A DNA stretch of 64,000 nucleotides from Euryodendron excelsum (lineage: Eukaryota > Streptophyta > Magnoliopsida > Ericales > Pentaphylacaceae): contig CM065389.1 of NCBI GenBank assembly GCA_033060915.1, forward strand, positions 16,700,001 to 16,764,000, written 5' to 3'. The notes under the pieces were generated by a model. It saw nothing but the letters and a program-made list of their open reading frames with translations. It ran no database searches and was not told the origin of the DNA. This document shows, piece by piece, positions 1-10,221 of this stretch (the first letter of the stretch is position 1; each line of letters opens with the position of its first letter). A program made the position numbers and the translations under genes.

Positions 1-281
1 TCCCATTGCTTGGCACCCCCAGGATTTTTTCCACTTGCAACCCCTTTCAAAATAACTTCTTCCAACAAAGGCTTGAAGTTTGGATCAACCCGTTTATCTG
101 TTGATTGAGTTATATTATTTGTTTGAGTATTGTTCGTAGTCTCCTCATCAATAATTTCAATTTCTTCAACATCTTCATCATCACTACTTGAATAATTTTC
201 ATACATCATCGAATCTTCTCCATCTTCAAAATTATTGTTGAGAGGAACATCATCAACACGTTTTCTTTTTCCAAACACCAT
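1..281 (-). CDS. N-terminus of a BED-zinc-finger/hAT-like transposase, cut by the window edge
   Basis: An open minus-strand frame starts with ATG at 279-281 and runs off the left edge (93 codons). It begins MVFGKRKR, continues with a long acidic, Ser/Asp/Glu-rich stretch, and ends with a KGVASGKNPGGAKQW segment. Acidic leaders followed by a G-G-x-K-x-W segment are typical of the region just before the first Cys pair of BED zinc fingers in plant hAT transposases and their domesticated relatives. The cysteines themselves lie outside the window, so the assignment is inference. It could be an intact gene, a pseudogene or an intronic insertion in the TPR gene to the right. Confidence 0.4.
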   Translation of the reverse strand, partial: MVFGKRKRVDDVPLNNNFEDGEDSMMYENYSSSDDEDVEEIEIIDEETTNNTQTNNITQSTDKRVDPNFKPLLEEVILKGVASGKNPGGAKQW

Positions 282-890
282 ATTGTATCACGTAGAACCT
301 AAAAAAAAATTAAGAATTATAAGAAATTAATTATTTTGGTGTCTCTGGTATACAAATATAAATATAACATCAATAATAAATTAATTACCTTATTTTTTTC
401 CTTTGCAATTTGATATTGTTCTGAAGACGTTCTTCCGATGAAAGACGTTCTTCCGTTCTTCAATTCTAATGTATTGCATAAGAATTATTAAATAGAAGAG
501 CAAACGTTTAGAATTGAAACTCGTTCAGTTTCACTTCTCATAGTGGATTTCATATGGTGTATCATTGTACACAATACTTTTTATATAAAATTGACTTTTT
601 AAGTTTAAGTAATGATGTGGCACATTATAAAGGGCTGACTAAATTATACAATTTAAATTCACACTACATGTAATCACAACTTCCACATGAAAACTGCCAG
701 GAAATTTCTTATTTTTAATTATCTCCGTCTTTTTGGTTTCCAAAAGCCAATTGCTCTCTGTCTTTTGCGATTTCCAAAAGCCAATTGCTTGCCACTGGGT
801 CTTCAACAGGGGATTACGACTGATTGCTTTCCAAGCTTGACAAGTCTGCTTTCCCTTTCAAAAATTATGGTCGTTGTTCTCTTACCCTCT
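282..890. other. AT-rich non-coding stretch
   Basis: No coding frame is supported here. There is a short direct repeat of AAGACGTTCTTCCG around 425-455. Small frames after 687 look like chance openings. Confidence 0.4.
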
Positions 891-1076
891 GTCAATTCTT
901 TGCGATTTCGATGGATGAAAATTTGCAATCAGAATATCTATCTTGTCGGAGGATCGACATTAGACGCGGTTCTCTTCCACTCCGTCAATTCTTTGCGATT
1001 TCGATGGATGAAAATTTGCAATCAGAATATCTATCTTCTCGGAGGATCTACGTTAGACGCTGGTTCTTCCTGCAAT
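891..1076 (+). repeat. 93-bp tandem duplication, two copies
   Basis: Copy 1 (891-983) and copy 2 (984-1076) both contain GTCAATTCTTTGCGATTTCG and continue through the same ATGGATGAAAATTTG sequence, with a handful of substitutions. The unit is 31 codons long, so a frame stays open through both copies, with a possible GT donor (CAGGTATGT) after 1088. I do not recognise the encoded peptide and cannot connect it to the TPR gene downstream. Confidence 0.75.
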
Positions 1077-1603
1077 CCAAAGATACAGGTATGTTAGAAC
1101 TTGATTTGTGTCTATTTTGCTTTTGTTTATGATGCATCGGAACGCTACATATGACGATCCGGATCGCGAACGACCCACGTTTGGGATCGTGCGATCCAGA
1201 TCGCAATTCGTTAGGGGTAGTGCGAATTATGGTAACCCTGCTCTTGTGAGCCATGTGGCTCCATCTTCGAACAATTTCATTTGTTGATTTAGTTTTGTCA
1301 CATCATTTTTGAATAGTTGGTTCTAATGAATTGCACTAACTGCTTTTCAATAAGCAAACTGTGACAATCACATGTTTTGACCCTATTAAAGTTCTCAATT
1401 GACTTTCAAAAGAGAGATAAGTGATTTTTTTCATATTGTATAGGAGCAACAAAATAGAAAAACTAAAAACTCCTATAGATCAACATGGAAATACAAAATG
1501 CCCCAAAAAACTCCAAAAATGTAGACAAAGAAAAGGACACATTCCCCTTAAGCCTAAAATATGGGGAAGCAAGCATCATTACTTTCAACCCATGCACTGG
1601 ACA

Positions 1604-2885
1604 CTCTAATCCTTCAATAGAACTCTATTCCTTTCCCTCCAAATGCACCACATCAAGCAAAGACGAGTCATCTCCCAAGCTTTCCGATTACCACTCCTCA
1701 AGCATCTCCTCATCCAAGAATTGAAAAATTCCTCCACCGATTTAGGCATCACCAAATCCACTCCAAATATGGAGAACACCATGCTCCACACATGCCGAGC
1801 CACTAGGCTGTGCAAAAGGAGGTGACCTGTCGATTTTATTGCTCACTTGCACATGCAACACTAATGCATCATAAATTTGCCTCCTCTCCATCAATTATCA
1901 GTAGTCAAGGTGTCTTACCGGGCTGCAATCGAAGTAAAGAAAGCCACCTTGATGGGTGCCTTCGTCTTCAAAATACCTTTGCAAGCAAATGAAGCTTTAC
2001 CATTGCCTATGAGACTCCAATAAAACGAGGCAACAAAGAAAGGACTGCTGCTGTCCTCAGGTGTTTGAAGAAAGATCCCCCCCTCTGCTTGAATTGGGTA
2101 ATCCTTGATCATCACAAAAAATTCTTCAACTAAGACCACCTCTCAATCCTGCAAAGGCCCATTTGTATAGAGGATTCCAAATAGCTCCACCAGGAGATGT
2201 AGTCCAACATTCTGCCCTCAAAACCTCCCTACCTCTCACCATGCCATACAAGTTTTGAAATCTCCCTCAATAGCCTTCGACACCAAGCTCGTTGCCAGAA
2301 CTTCACCCTTCTTCTATCACCCACTCTGAAGAACATAAGATTGAAGAAATCATTATGAACTTTCGTAATGCTTTTCCAAATACCAGTACCATGAGGCTGC
2401 CTAAAGAGAGACATCTACCATTCATCCACTCACTTCCATATTTCCCTGCAATGACTCTCACCCACATACTTTCTCATTCTGTGGCATACCTCCTATGCCA
2501 TTTTAGCGAGGCCTTGCTGAAAATCTCCAAATTCTTGATACCCAACCATTCACCTTTCAGTGGCAAACGCACCTCTTTCCAGTCAACCAACTTGAACTCA
2601 TCCCCCAATCCTCCTCACTGGACTTCCTTTATCATTTTCTCAAGCCTTTTCGCCACTGAACTAGGAATAGTGAAAAGGGACAGAAAATAAGCAACAAACT
2701 AGATCAGGAGCTCTCGATAAGAGTCAATCTATCTCCCTTGGACAGATATAGCCTTTTCCGAATATCTAGCCTTTTTATCAAACATTTCCACCACCGTGTC
2801 CTAAACAATTTTGGATTTGGACGAAGCCACCAAGGGAATACCCAATCAGCCGAAGGCAAAGTCCATGCTCTTTTTTCATATTTTG
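1604..2885 (-). mobile_element. L1-type LINE fragment (end of reverse transcriptase and zf-RVT region)
   Basis: Read on the minus strand from about 2885 to 1604, the sequence gives broken but ordered pieces of a plant LINE pol 3' end: YFLSLFTIPSSVAKRLEK, KGEWLGIKNLEIFSKALL, then KTKAPIKVAFFTSIAAR and finally LCLMWCIWRERNRVLLKD. The last two blocks are the hallmark of the zinc-binding region downstream of LINE reverse transcriptase (zf-RVT). Several stops and frameshifts interrupt it, so it is a dead fragment. The catalytic FADD part is absent. It probably lies inside the large 5' intron of the TPR gene, on the opposite strand. Confidence 0.85.
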
Positions 2886-3849
2886 TCTAGACTTAAGAAA
2901 TTGATGTGCATATTTGGTACCTTTCCAGTTTACTTAATGCATTTGTAATACAAGTAATGTTAAGTTATATTGATATATGAATATGTATATAAAGTTGCTC
3001 TGGATATAAAGAAGTATTGGAATCCCATTTCTTCAGGAGGATTTTCTTGTGAATCCTCAGAAACTCTACCATATGCCAGCCATAGATAAAAAGAAATCTT
3101 AAATTAGCTCCCTTTTAGTTTGTGAGTACATTATTTTTTCCTTTAAACACTAGTGATCCCCAGTTTTCCTAACTTTCCATGATATTGTTGGGCTTAATTC
3201 GGATGAAGAAAAAAAGAACTCCATATTTCAAGATTGGAAGTTTGACCAACCCATCAGGACCAGCCCAACATACTCCAAAACCTAAAAGGATGCTTTGTAG
3301 AACACTTGAACTATCTTTTGATATGATAATTAAGCAAAAAATGGCTATTGATTTTTCTGTCAGTTTATGTATGCCCTGTTGGTTGGTGATAAGTTGATAA
3401 CGTTTTTCCCACTAATCAAGTGATCCTCGATCAAATTTTCTGGTCTGATCTGACATTGCAAAGAAGGTTACCTTTGAATAAGCCACTGGCCTCATTCTTC
3501 ATTGTCTATCCATATTTTCCCCAGACACTTTAAGAGGCTTCAACTTGCTGGTCTTGTCCATCACTTCAAGCCAAGATGTCATTTACTCCCCATGAAAATT
3601 TGCTTGTTAAGATATCAAAGGAAATTTATTATGGAATCCACCTACCGTAGGGATTTTCTGTCTGTGATTCTTCAATAAAACCAGCTCTCTGATGGGCTAA
3701 AATAATTGTCATATCCTTATAAAGAATTAGGGGGGTGTTTGATGTTTCAGATATTGAACTTCAGAGAAGTTTGCAAAAGTGAAAATTATGTTTCTAGAAA
3801 TTCTAATGCAATGGAGATAGAACTAATTAGCATTTTCTTTTACTTTTTA

Positions 3850-3883
<34 letters not shown>

Positions 3884-4588
3884 TTGTGTACTTGTGTTCA
3901 CTGCTCTGATCAATGACAAGAATTGTACCAAAGACTAACTAACGCCTTTGGTTGATTTTTCACTTATGTGCTATACAACATTGGCAACTCGTGGATTTTT
4001 CTAACTGAATGAAATATGTACTAAAGTTTTCTTAAGTTACAGAAACCGTACTTACAATGTAAAGATTATAGTTAGTCTAAATGGATCTGTGAATGTTTGT
4101 AGAGAAGTTCTTTGCCATGGTGATTAGACTGTTGGGTAGCCATTCCTCTATTTATATCATATGAGGTCAGAGAAATTGGCCTGTTGCAAGACAACTATCG
4201 TGTTTTTCACCCTTGACTCAACAGTGTTCCTATTTGCAACCTGTGTTACATGTCCCGATGTGCTAGATTCTATACCTTTCTGGAGCCAGTTGAATTTCTT
4301 TTGGGTGTCTAAAAACCATATCATTGGGTGAAAAGGCATTCCTTTTTAAATGCTTGAAAAGTCAAAGGGAGAGATTTGTAGACTTTGAGAAACTTGTTTA
4401 TTTGGTATACTGATCGTTTGCACAATGTAGATCTACATATCTGTCATGTAATAGGGTTGCACCCCCTTCTTGTGCTTTAATGAATTTTACTTTTTAAAAG
4501 AAAAAACATATCTGCTAGGTATTACCTCCTCCTTTTGTTTTTTTTTTGGTTCATTCTGATAGCTCTTTGCCACTTTTCATTTCTGAAG
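2886..4588. other. Non-coding sequence, probably an upstream intron of the TPR gene
   Basis: No supported exon is present. I looked for the N-terminal exon of the TTC33-like gene between 282 and 4588 and found none. A CT microsatellite lies at 3850-3877. Confidence 0.5.
3850..3877 (+). repeat. (CT)n microsatellite
   Basis: Fourteen uninterrupted CT dinucleotides followed by a TG-rich tail. Confidence 0.95.
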
Positions 4589-4727
4589 GATGGGAGGTAC
4601 CGTGAAGCTCTTGGGAAGTGGGAAGCTGCTCTTACTCTTATGCCAGAAAGAGCAGTTTTACATGAACAGAAGGCTCAAGTTTTACTTGAAATTGGAGATT
4701 CATGGAATGGTCTGAAGGCAGCAACTC
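4589..4727 (+). CDS. TTC33-like: TPR gene exon a (first TPR)
   Basis: Acceptor AG at 4587-4588 and donor GT at 4728-4729. The frame starts at GAT (Asp) and encodes DGRYREALGKWEAAL through GLKAAT, ending one base into an Arg codon (phase 1). The residue pattern is a canonical TPR helix pair. Confidence 0.85.
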
Positions 4728-7700
4728 GTGAGCCCATGTTCTTAATTTTCTACATAACTATAGATTGCTTTATCATGCTGAATATTGCAGTTATTGGTGG
4801 TACATTACTTGGTCATTAGCTTATCATTTAGAAGTTCATTTGTGAAATTATTTTGCAGCTTGACCTGGAGAAAATTTTTGATGTCTTCTTAAATCTGCAG
4901 TTTCTGTTCCTTCTTCAAAGAAAAAATATTTCGTTATTTTCTGTGCTTGTAGATATCATTTCATCTCTGTATTATAATTGGGGTATAAGATTTGTTTATA
5001 TATATAGTCATATATAAGAAAACAGACAGTGTATTCACATGTTATAATCATTTGACAGGAGCCACTGAATTGGAGCCATCATGGGCTGAGGTTTGTTAAT
5101 ACTTTTGTATTTCATGGTTACTGTTGATATATAAGATGCTAAGCTTTGATCTATTTCTTCCTTGCTATTTCACTTTTTACTTTCCTTCCATCATATAAGT
5201 GAATTTGAATGTTTACCCAGCTTTTTACTCCACAATGTTATATAAGGACAATGGTTGACATACACTTGCAATAATTAGCTCAAAAATTAACTGATTCTGC
5301 ATTTTTCCAATGCATTTTTCCAGTGTGTTCACTTTTCTAGTAAGAGTCAGATATGTTAAGAGGAATGTAGTCTACTCTAGTAAGAAAGAAACATTAGCTT
5401 GTTATTAACTGAAATTATGGCCTTTGATTAAGCAAAATGGTGAAACAGTATTCTTGTAAGTTGTAACCCGTTGGGACAAGGCTTTGTTGAGTGGAAAAAA
5501 CCGTTTTCTTATAATGACAGCCTAACCACATCAGCAGTTGTTGACCAACATGTGTACATAGAGGCAAAAGGGGTTGCAAGTTCCAGCAAAAAATTCTGAA
5601 GTCATTCCTCTCCTTGCTCTTTGGAATTCTTAAGAATCTATTTAATAAATTATAATTATCTCTGGTGTCAAGTAGTTGCTTTCCTTCCCTAAGCAGTTAA
5701 CTACTCTTGGCTCTTTTAGATTAAACTAGTGACCCTTTAACTGTTTGGGTGGTATTGTAATTGGATGAAGGGTACTATACTAATCAAGTAGTTGCTATTC
5801 TTGCCTAAGTAGTTAGCTACTTTTGACTCTTTTAGATTAAACTAGTGACCCTTTACTGTGTGGGTGGTATTGTTATTGGATGAAGGGTACTAGACTAAAT
5901 GTTGGAATGACAAAAATTTCTTCTGTTGACAGAGAGGGTGAATGGATTAGAGCAACTTGATTGGGAGGATGTCAATTGAAGAGGAATGTAAAAAGCGTTG
6001 TCTCGATGAATAGATCTTCAAACTTAGTGGTGGCTCTGGCATCTATGCTATTTACTGATAAAGTTTGAAATTCTTTTCTCATACCTTTAAAACCTATTAA
6101 GGTAAAATGAGAGATGTTCATATATCCTAGGGTTTCCTTCTGAAGCCCTTTTTGTGCTCTCTTTTCACCGGGCTTGTTCCCTGTTTTTATTGATACTGCT
6201 TTTTAATCAATCTCCCCACTTCTCTAGCTAACCTTCTGCTTTCTTTTATGTAAACAGAATGCTTGTATAAAATACCTTATAACAGGGGGCCTTTTACGAA
6301 AATAGGTTTATTTTAATCAATATATATTAAACCAGGGTTAAAATGTGAATATTTACAAAACAATGGTTAAGCGTCATTATGTATGACGTTTTTACAAAAA
6401 GCGTCAAACCTAATGATGCTTTCCATTTAACGATGAAATTTAGAAATAACGAAAAGAAAAGCGTCATCTCTAATGACGTTTTCACATCTACATTAAACTC
6501 GTAAACAAAAATGACGTTTTCTTTTCAATTTAAAAACGTCAATGAAAATGACGTTTTCATACCAGGAAATTTTTTTTTTTTGGCTGTTTCACATTGAACA
6601 AACTTCTTCACTACTAACTCCGTGATCAGGACTCCGTTCGACGCGTCGTCAGCGCCTGCATCTGTAGTTTGCCGAGGCGGTGCTGCGTGTTGAGTTTCGC
6701 GCCAAACGGAGGCCGTTTGCAAGAGTTGGCATCCCCGAACCCCGATTCTCAAGTTTTTCAAATCGTTAAGCCTCCGGGGGAGAAAAATGCAGTAACTCCT
6801 TCGTCGGGACTGCGTTCGACGGGCCGTCAGCGCCTGCGGCTGTAGTTTGTCGAGGCGGTGCTGCGTGTCGAGTTTCGCGCCGAACGGAGGTCGTTTGCGA
6901 GATTTGGCATCCCCCAACCTTGATTCTCAAGTTTTTCAAATCGCTAAGTGTTGGGAGGGGAAAAATGCAGTAACTCCTTCGTCGGGACTTCGTTCGACGC
7001 GTCGTCAGCGTCCGTAGCTGTAGTTTGCCGAGGCGGTGCTGTGTGTCGAGTTTCGTGCCGAATGGAGGCGGTTTGTAAGATTTGGTATCCCCGAACCCCG
7101 ATTTCTAAGTTTTTCAAATCACTAAGTCTCCGGGGGAGAAAAATGCAGTAACTCCTCCGCCGGTCACGGGGATTTTCTGTTTGAGATTTTTTGCGTATCG
7201 ATATAGTGGTCATATTTGAGATTTTCTGTTTCATGTAATATGAGTCAATGTTATCATAAGTCCATGAATGCATAGAGACGAGAGAACTATCATTACATAA
7301 CTAAATAAATTATATTCATAACAAAATACAGTTACTTAAGGTGTCCAAAATACATTATGGTGTCCAAACAATAACTACTACTATGCCACTCGCCGAAGCC
7401 TCTCCGGACATTTTCACTTGTCATGGCTAGTTTGTTGACAAAGACTGCAGTGGTAGCTGTGTTTTTGCCTGGAGGTGTCCATTTCATTGCGAATACGGGC
7501 CGTTTTGGGCCGATCGCGCTTTGGATTCAGTGATCGCAAATGGCCTGTATTGGGGAGCAACGTCGGCATACTACTAAAGGGCTAGTAATCTTCAAGGGAC
7601 ATTGGGCTAAAATTTGAATCCCAAATGCGTGGGTATACATCAATTTTGTACTCTGGCGCTACCAAGCAAAACGGATCGACGCCTAAGTCCGCAGTGACAG

Positions 7701-10178
7701 CAAGCATGTGTGAACATGGATATTTGTTGATGATGTATTTTGAACAAGAACAGCTGGGCTGGTTAAGTCTTACAACCTGCTTTTGCCCACCCAGTATCCT
7801 GTGGTGTGGTTTCGACCTCGTATTCACCTTCTTGCCTGTGAGCGAAATTTAAATCAGTTTCATTGTCACAAAAATACTGGTCAGCTTAAAAGTTATGGTA
7901 GCGTATTTACTTGTTAAACGCTCTCAACAAATGTGTATTTCCTTTGCACTGGTATTTTTCAATTTATTTTTGTAGCTTGCGGCTATACCTCAAATCAGCA
8001 GCCCGATTCCTAATACACTTAATTTTCCTCTCGTCAAAATATTTAACAAGCCGGTAGAATGTAGTTTTCACACATGCTGTGATGGGTACATTCCGAGCAC
8101 CCCTTAATACTGTTAAATCCTTCATATAGGTTTGTAGTCAAAATTCCCCACCTACGACCTCCATCATGTGCAAGTGTTCACTTTTCAACCTCCATCTCTT
8201 GCAACCAATTTAATGTCTCTGGTTTAGGATTTTCAATCTCCTTCGTAATCAAGTTGAACTTCCGAATTTGATGGCAACTACCAGCCCTTCATACCAAATT
8301 CATAAGTTTCGTGTTGCTTAATTTCTTGTTGAAGTTGCTACGGACGTGCCTGAGACAATATCGATGATATCCAATCGGTCGCAAGCGCGGATGTTCCCAG
8401 TACTGTGCAACAGCATTCAACAGGCCCCTGTGCCTGTAAGATATCAACGTGATGCTTTCACGATTAGGCACTACATGTCGTTTCAAGTTCTTAATAAACC
8501 ATGACCACGACGCTGTAGCCTCTTCATCTACAATGGCAAAAGTAAGTGGTAAAATGTGTTGGTCGCCAGTTGATGCAGTAGCTACTAGCATCTTCCCAGT
8601 GTATTTGCCATTAAGGAAAGTTCCATCAATGCCGATAACAGGAGGGCAGTGAGCGAATCCATCGATGGCGGGTTTGAAAGCCCAGAACACATAATTAAAC
8701 ACCACCTCATCCGACGTAGTTGACGGCAACACATTCCAGTCTACAATTATCCCAGGATTAAAGGTCTGTAGTGCCGTCATGTACTGGGGAAGCTTCGTGT
8801 ACGACTCGCCCCAATTCCCAAATATGACCTCAATGGCTCTTGTTTTCGCAAGTCATGCCTTCCTGTAAGATACTGTTTGCTCCAATGCAGTTCGTACGGT
8901 GGTGACAAGCGATGTCACCTTTGTTTCTGCATCTGCCTGTACACAAACACCGACCATGTTCAAGTGTACACATAAACAACTCCCGTTTTAATTTTAAGTT
9001 ACATTGGTTTAAAAGAAATATAGTTTACCTTAACTGAGTCCAGTATGACCGTCGTAATGAGATCAGTATCAGTGTTACAGTGGTCCCTCTGCAATCTTGT
9101 AAATACACAATGATGTGGACCGGCATACGTCTTTGCCTCAATGAAACCATGTTTCTCTTTCTTTGAGGCTCGAAACCTCCAACTGTAATCATGCTTGCAC
9201 CTTATATCCCAAACCTTCTTGCCTGTTTCCACCACCACATACTCTTTTCTTTTCTTTACATTATACATATTTACTACATACTTCACCGAATCTTTGTCTT
9301 TAAAGATCATTCCCTTTTTGAACTCTACGGTCTCCGGGGTCCATACGTTTCCACAACAATAAAGCTCCTGACTAGTTACGGTAGCGTCACCACCCCCCTC
9401 CAAGTTTGTGAAGAAAGGGATAGGAGTGTACCGTTCGGGTATAGCAACTGAAGACGATGGCAGTTTACCAAATTCAGGCCCCTCATCATCAGATTCATCA
9501 TCAGCCATTAGTTTAGCGTCAATGTCCTCGTCCACGTCCAGATCAGGACCTACACTGTTAGGTACGCATCCCTTAGCTCCATCACCACCCATATTCACGT
9601 ACTTGTCAATAGGCTGGTGGAACCTGTCAACTGGGGATGTCGATAGGTGAATTGGAGATAGACGCTCAGCCCCTGAACTTGTACCAATATCGTGTTGCAT
9701 CTGTGATCTTCCGGCTGTGTATGACCCATACGTTGGATAATATGGAAGTGGGGACATATCGGCATACTGTGAAGTCCTGCTATAAGATTCTTGAGTCAAC
9801 ATTCCAGTGAATGAGTCGGGAACATTGTATGTCCCATATCCTGAATACATCGGATCTGCTTCATTTAACCTACTCGTTATGTTTTCTTTCTCCATGTACA
9901 GTTCAACATAATTCAGTGTGGAAAATCACGGTGGGATGTTCAACACATTATCTAAGGTCATGTCATCATTGATGGACACCTTCTTGTAATAAATGAACCT
10001 CTCTCATTATCTATGGGGACGTCTGCATATCAACTTCAAACGAATATTTTTCCCTTCATCTACAACTTTGGGTATAAAAAATTGTTCTAATTCTTCCAGT
10101 GTTATTCTGTGTTGTATAGTGTAAAACCTCTTCGCTTCGGTATCATATGATATGCCTTTGTCAGGGTCTTGTACTATT

Positions 10179-10221
<43 letters not shown>

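Noticed and set aside
687..1132. Two overlapping plus-strand frames
   Set aside because: Length is due to the 93-bp duplication and no recognisable domain is present; kept only as a finding.
6616..7149. 178-bp array and other direct repeats as CRISPR-like arrays
   Set aside because: Units are contiguous without unique spacers, and the genome is a plant.
6525..7273. Minus-strand frames through the 178-bp repeats
   Set aside because: Each unit shifts the frame because 178 is not divisible by 3, so they are repeat artefacts rather than a repeat protein.
8449..9650. Plus-strand frames opposite the MULE transposase
   Set aside because: They are antisense shadows of the transposase coding sequence.
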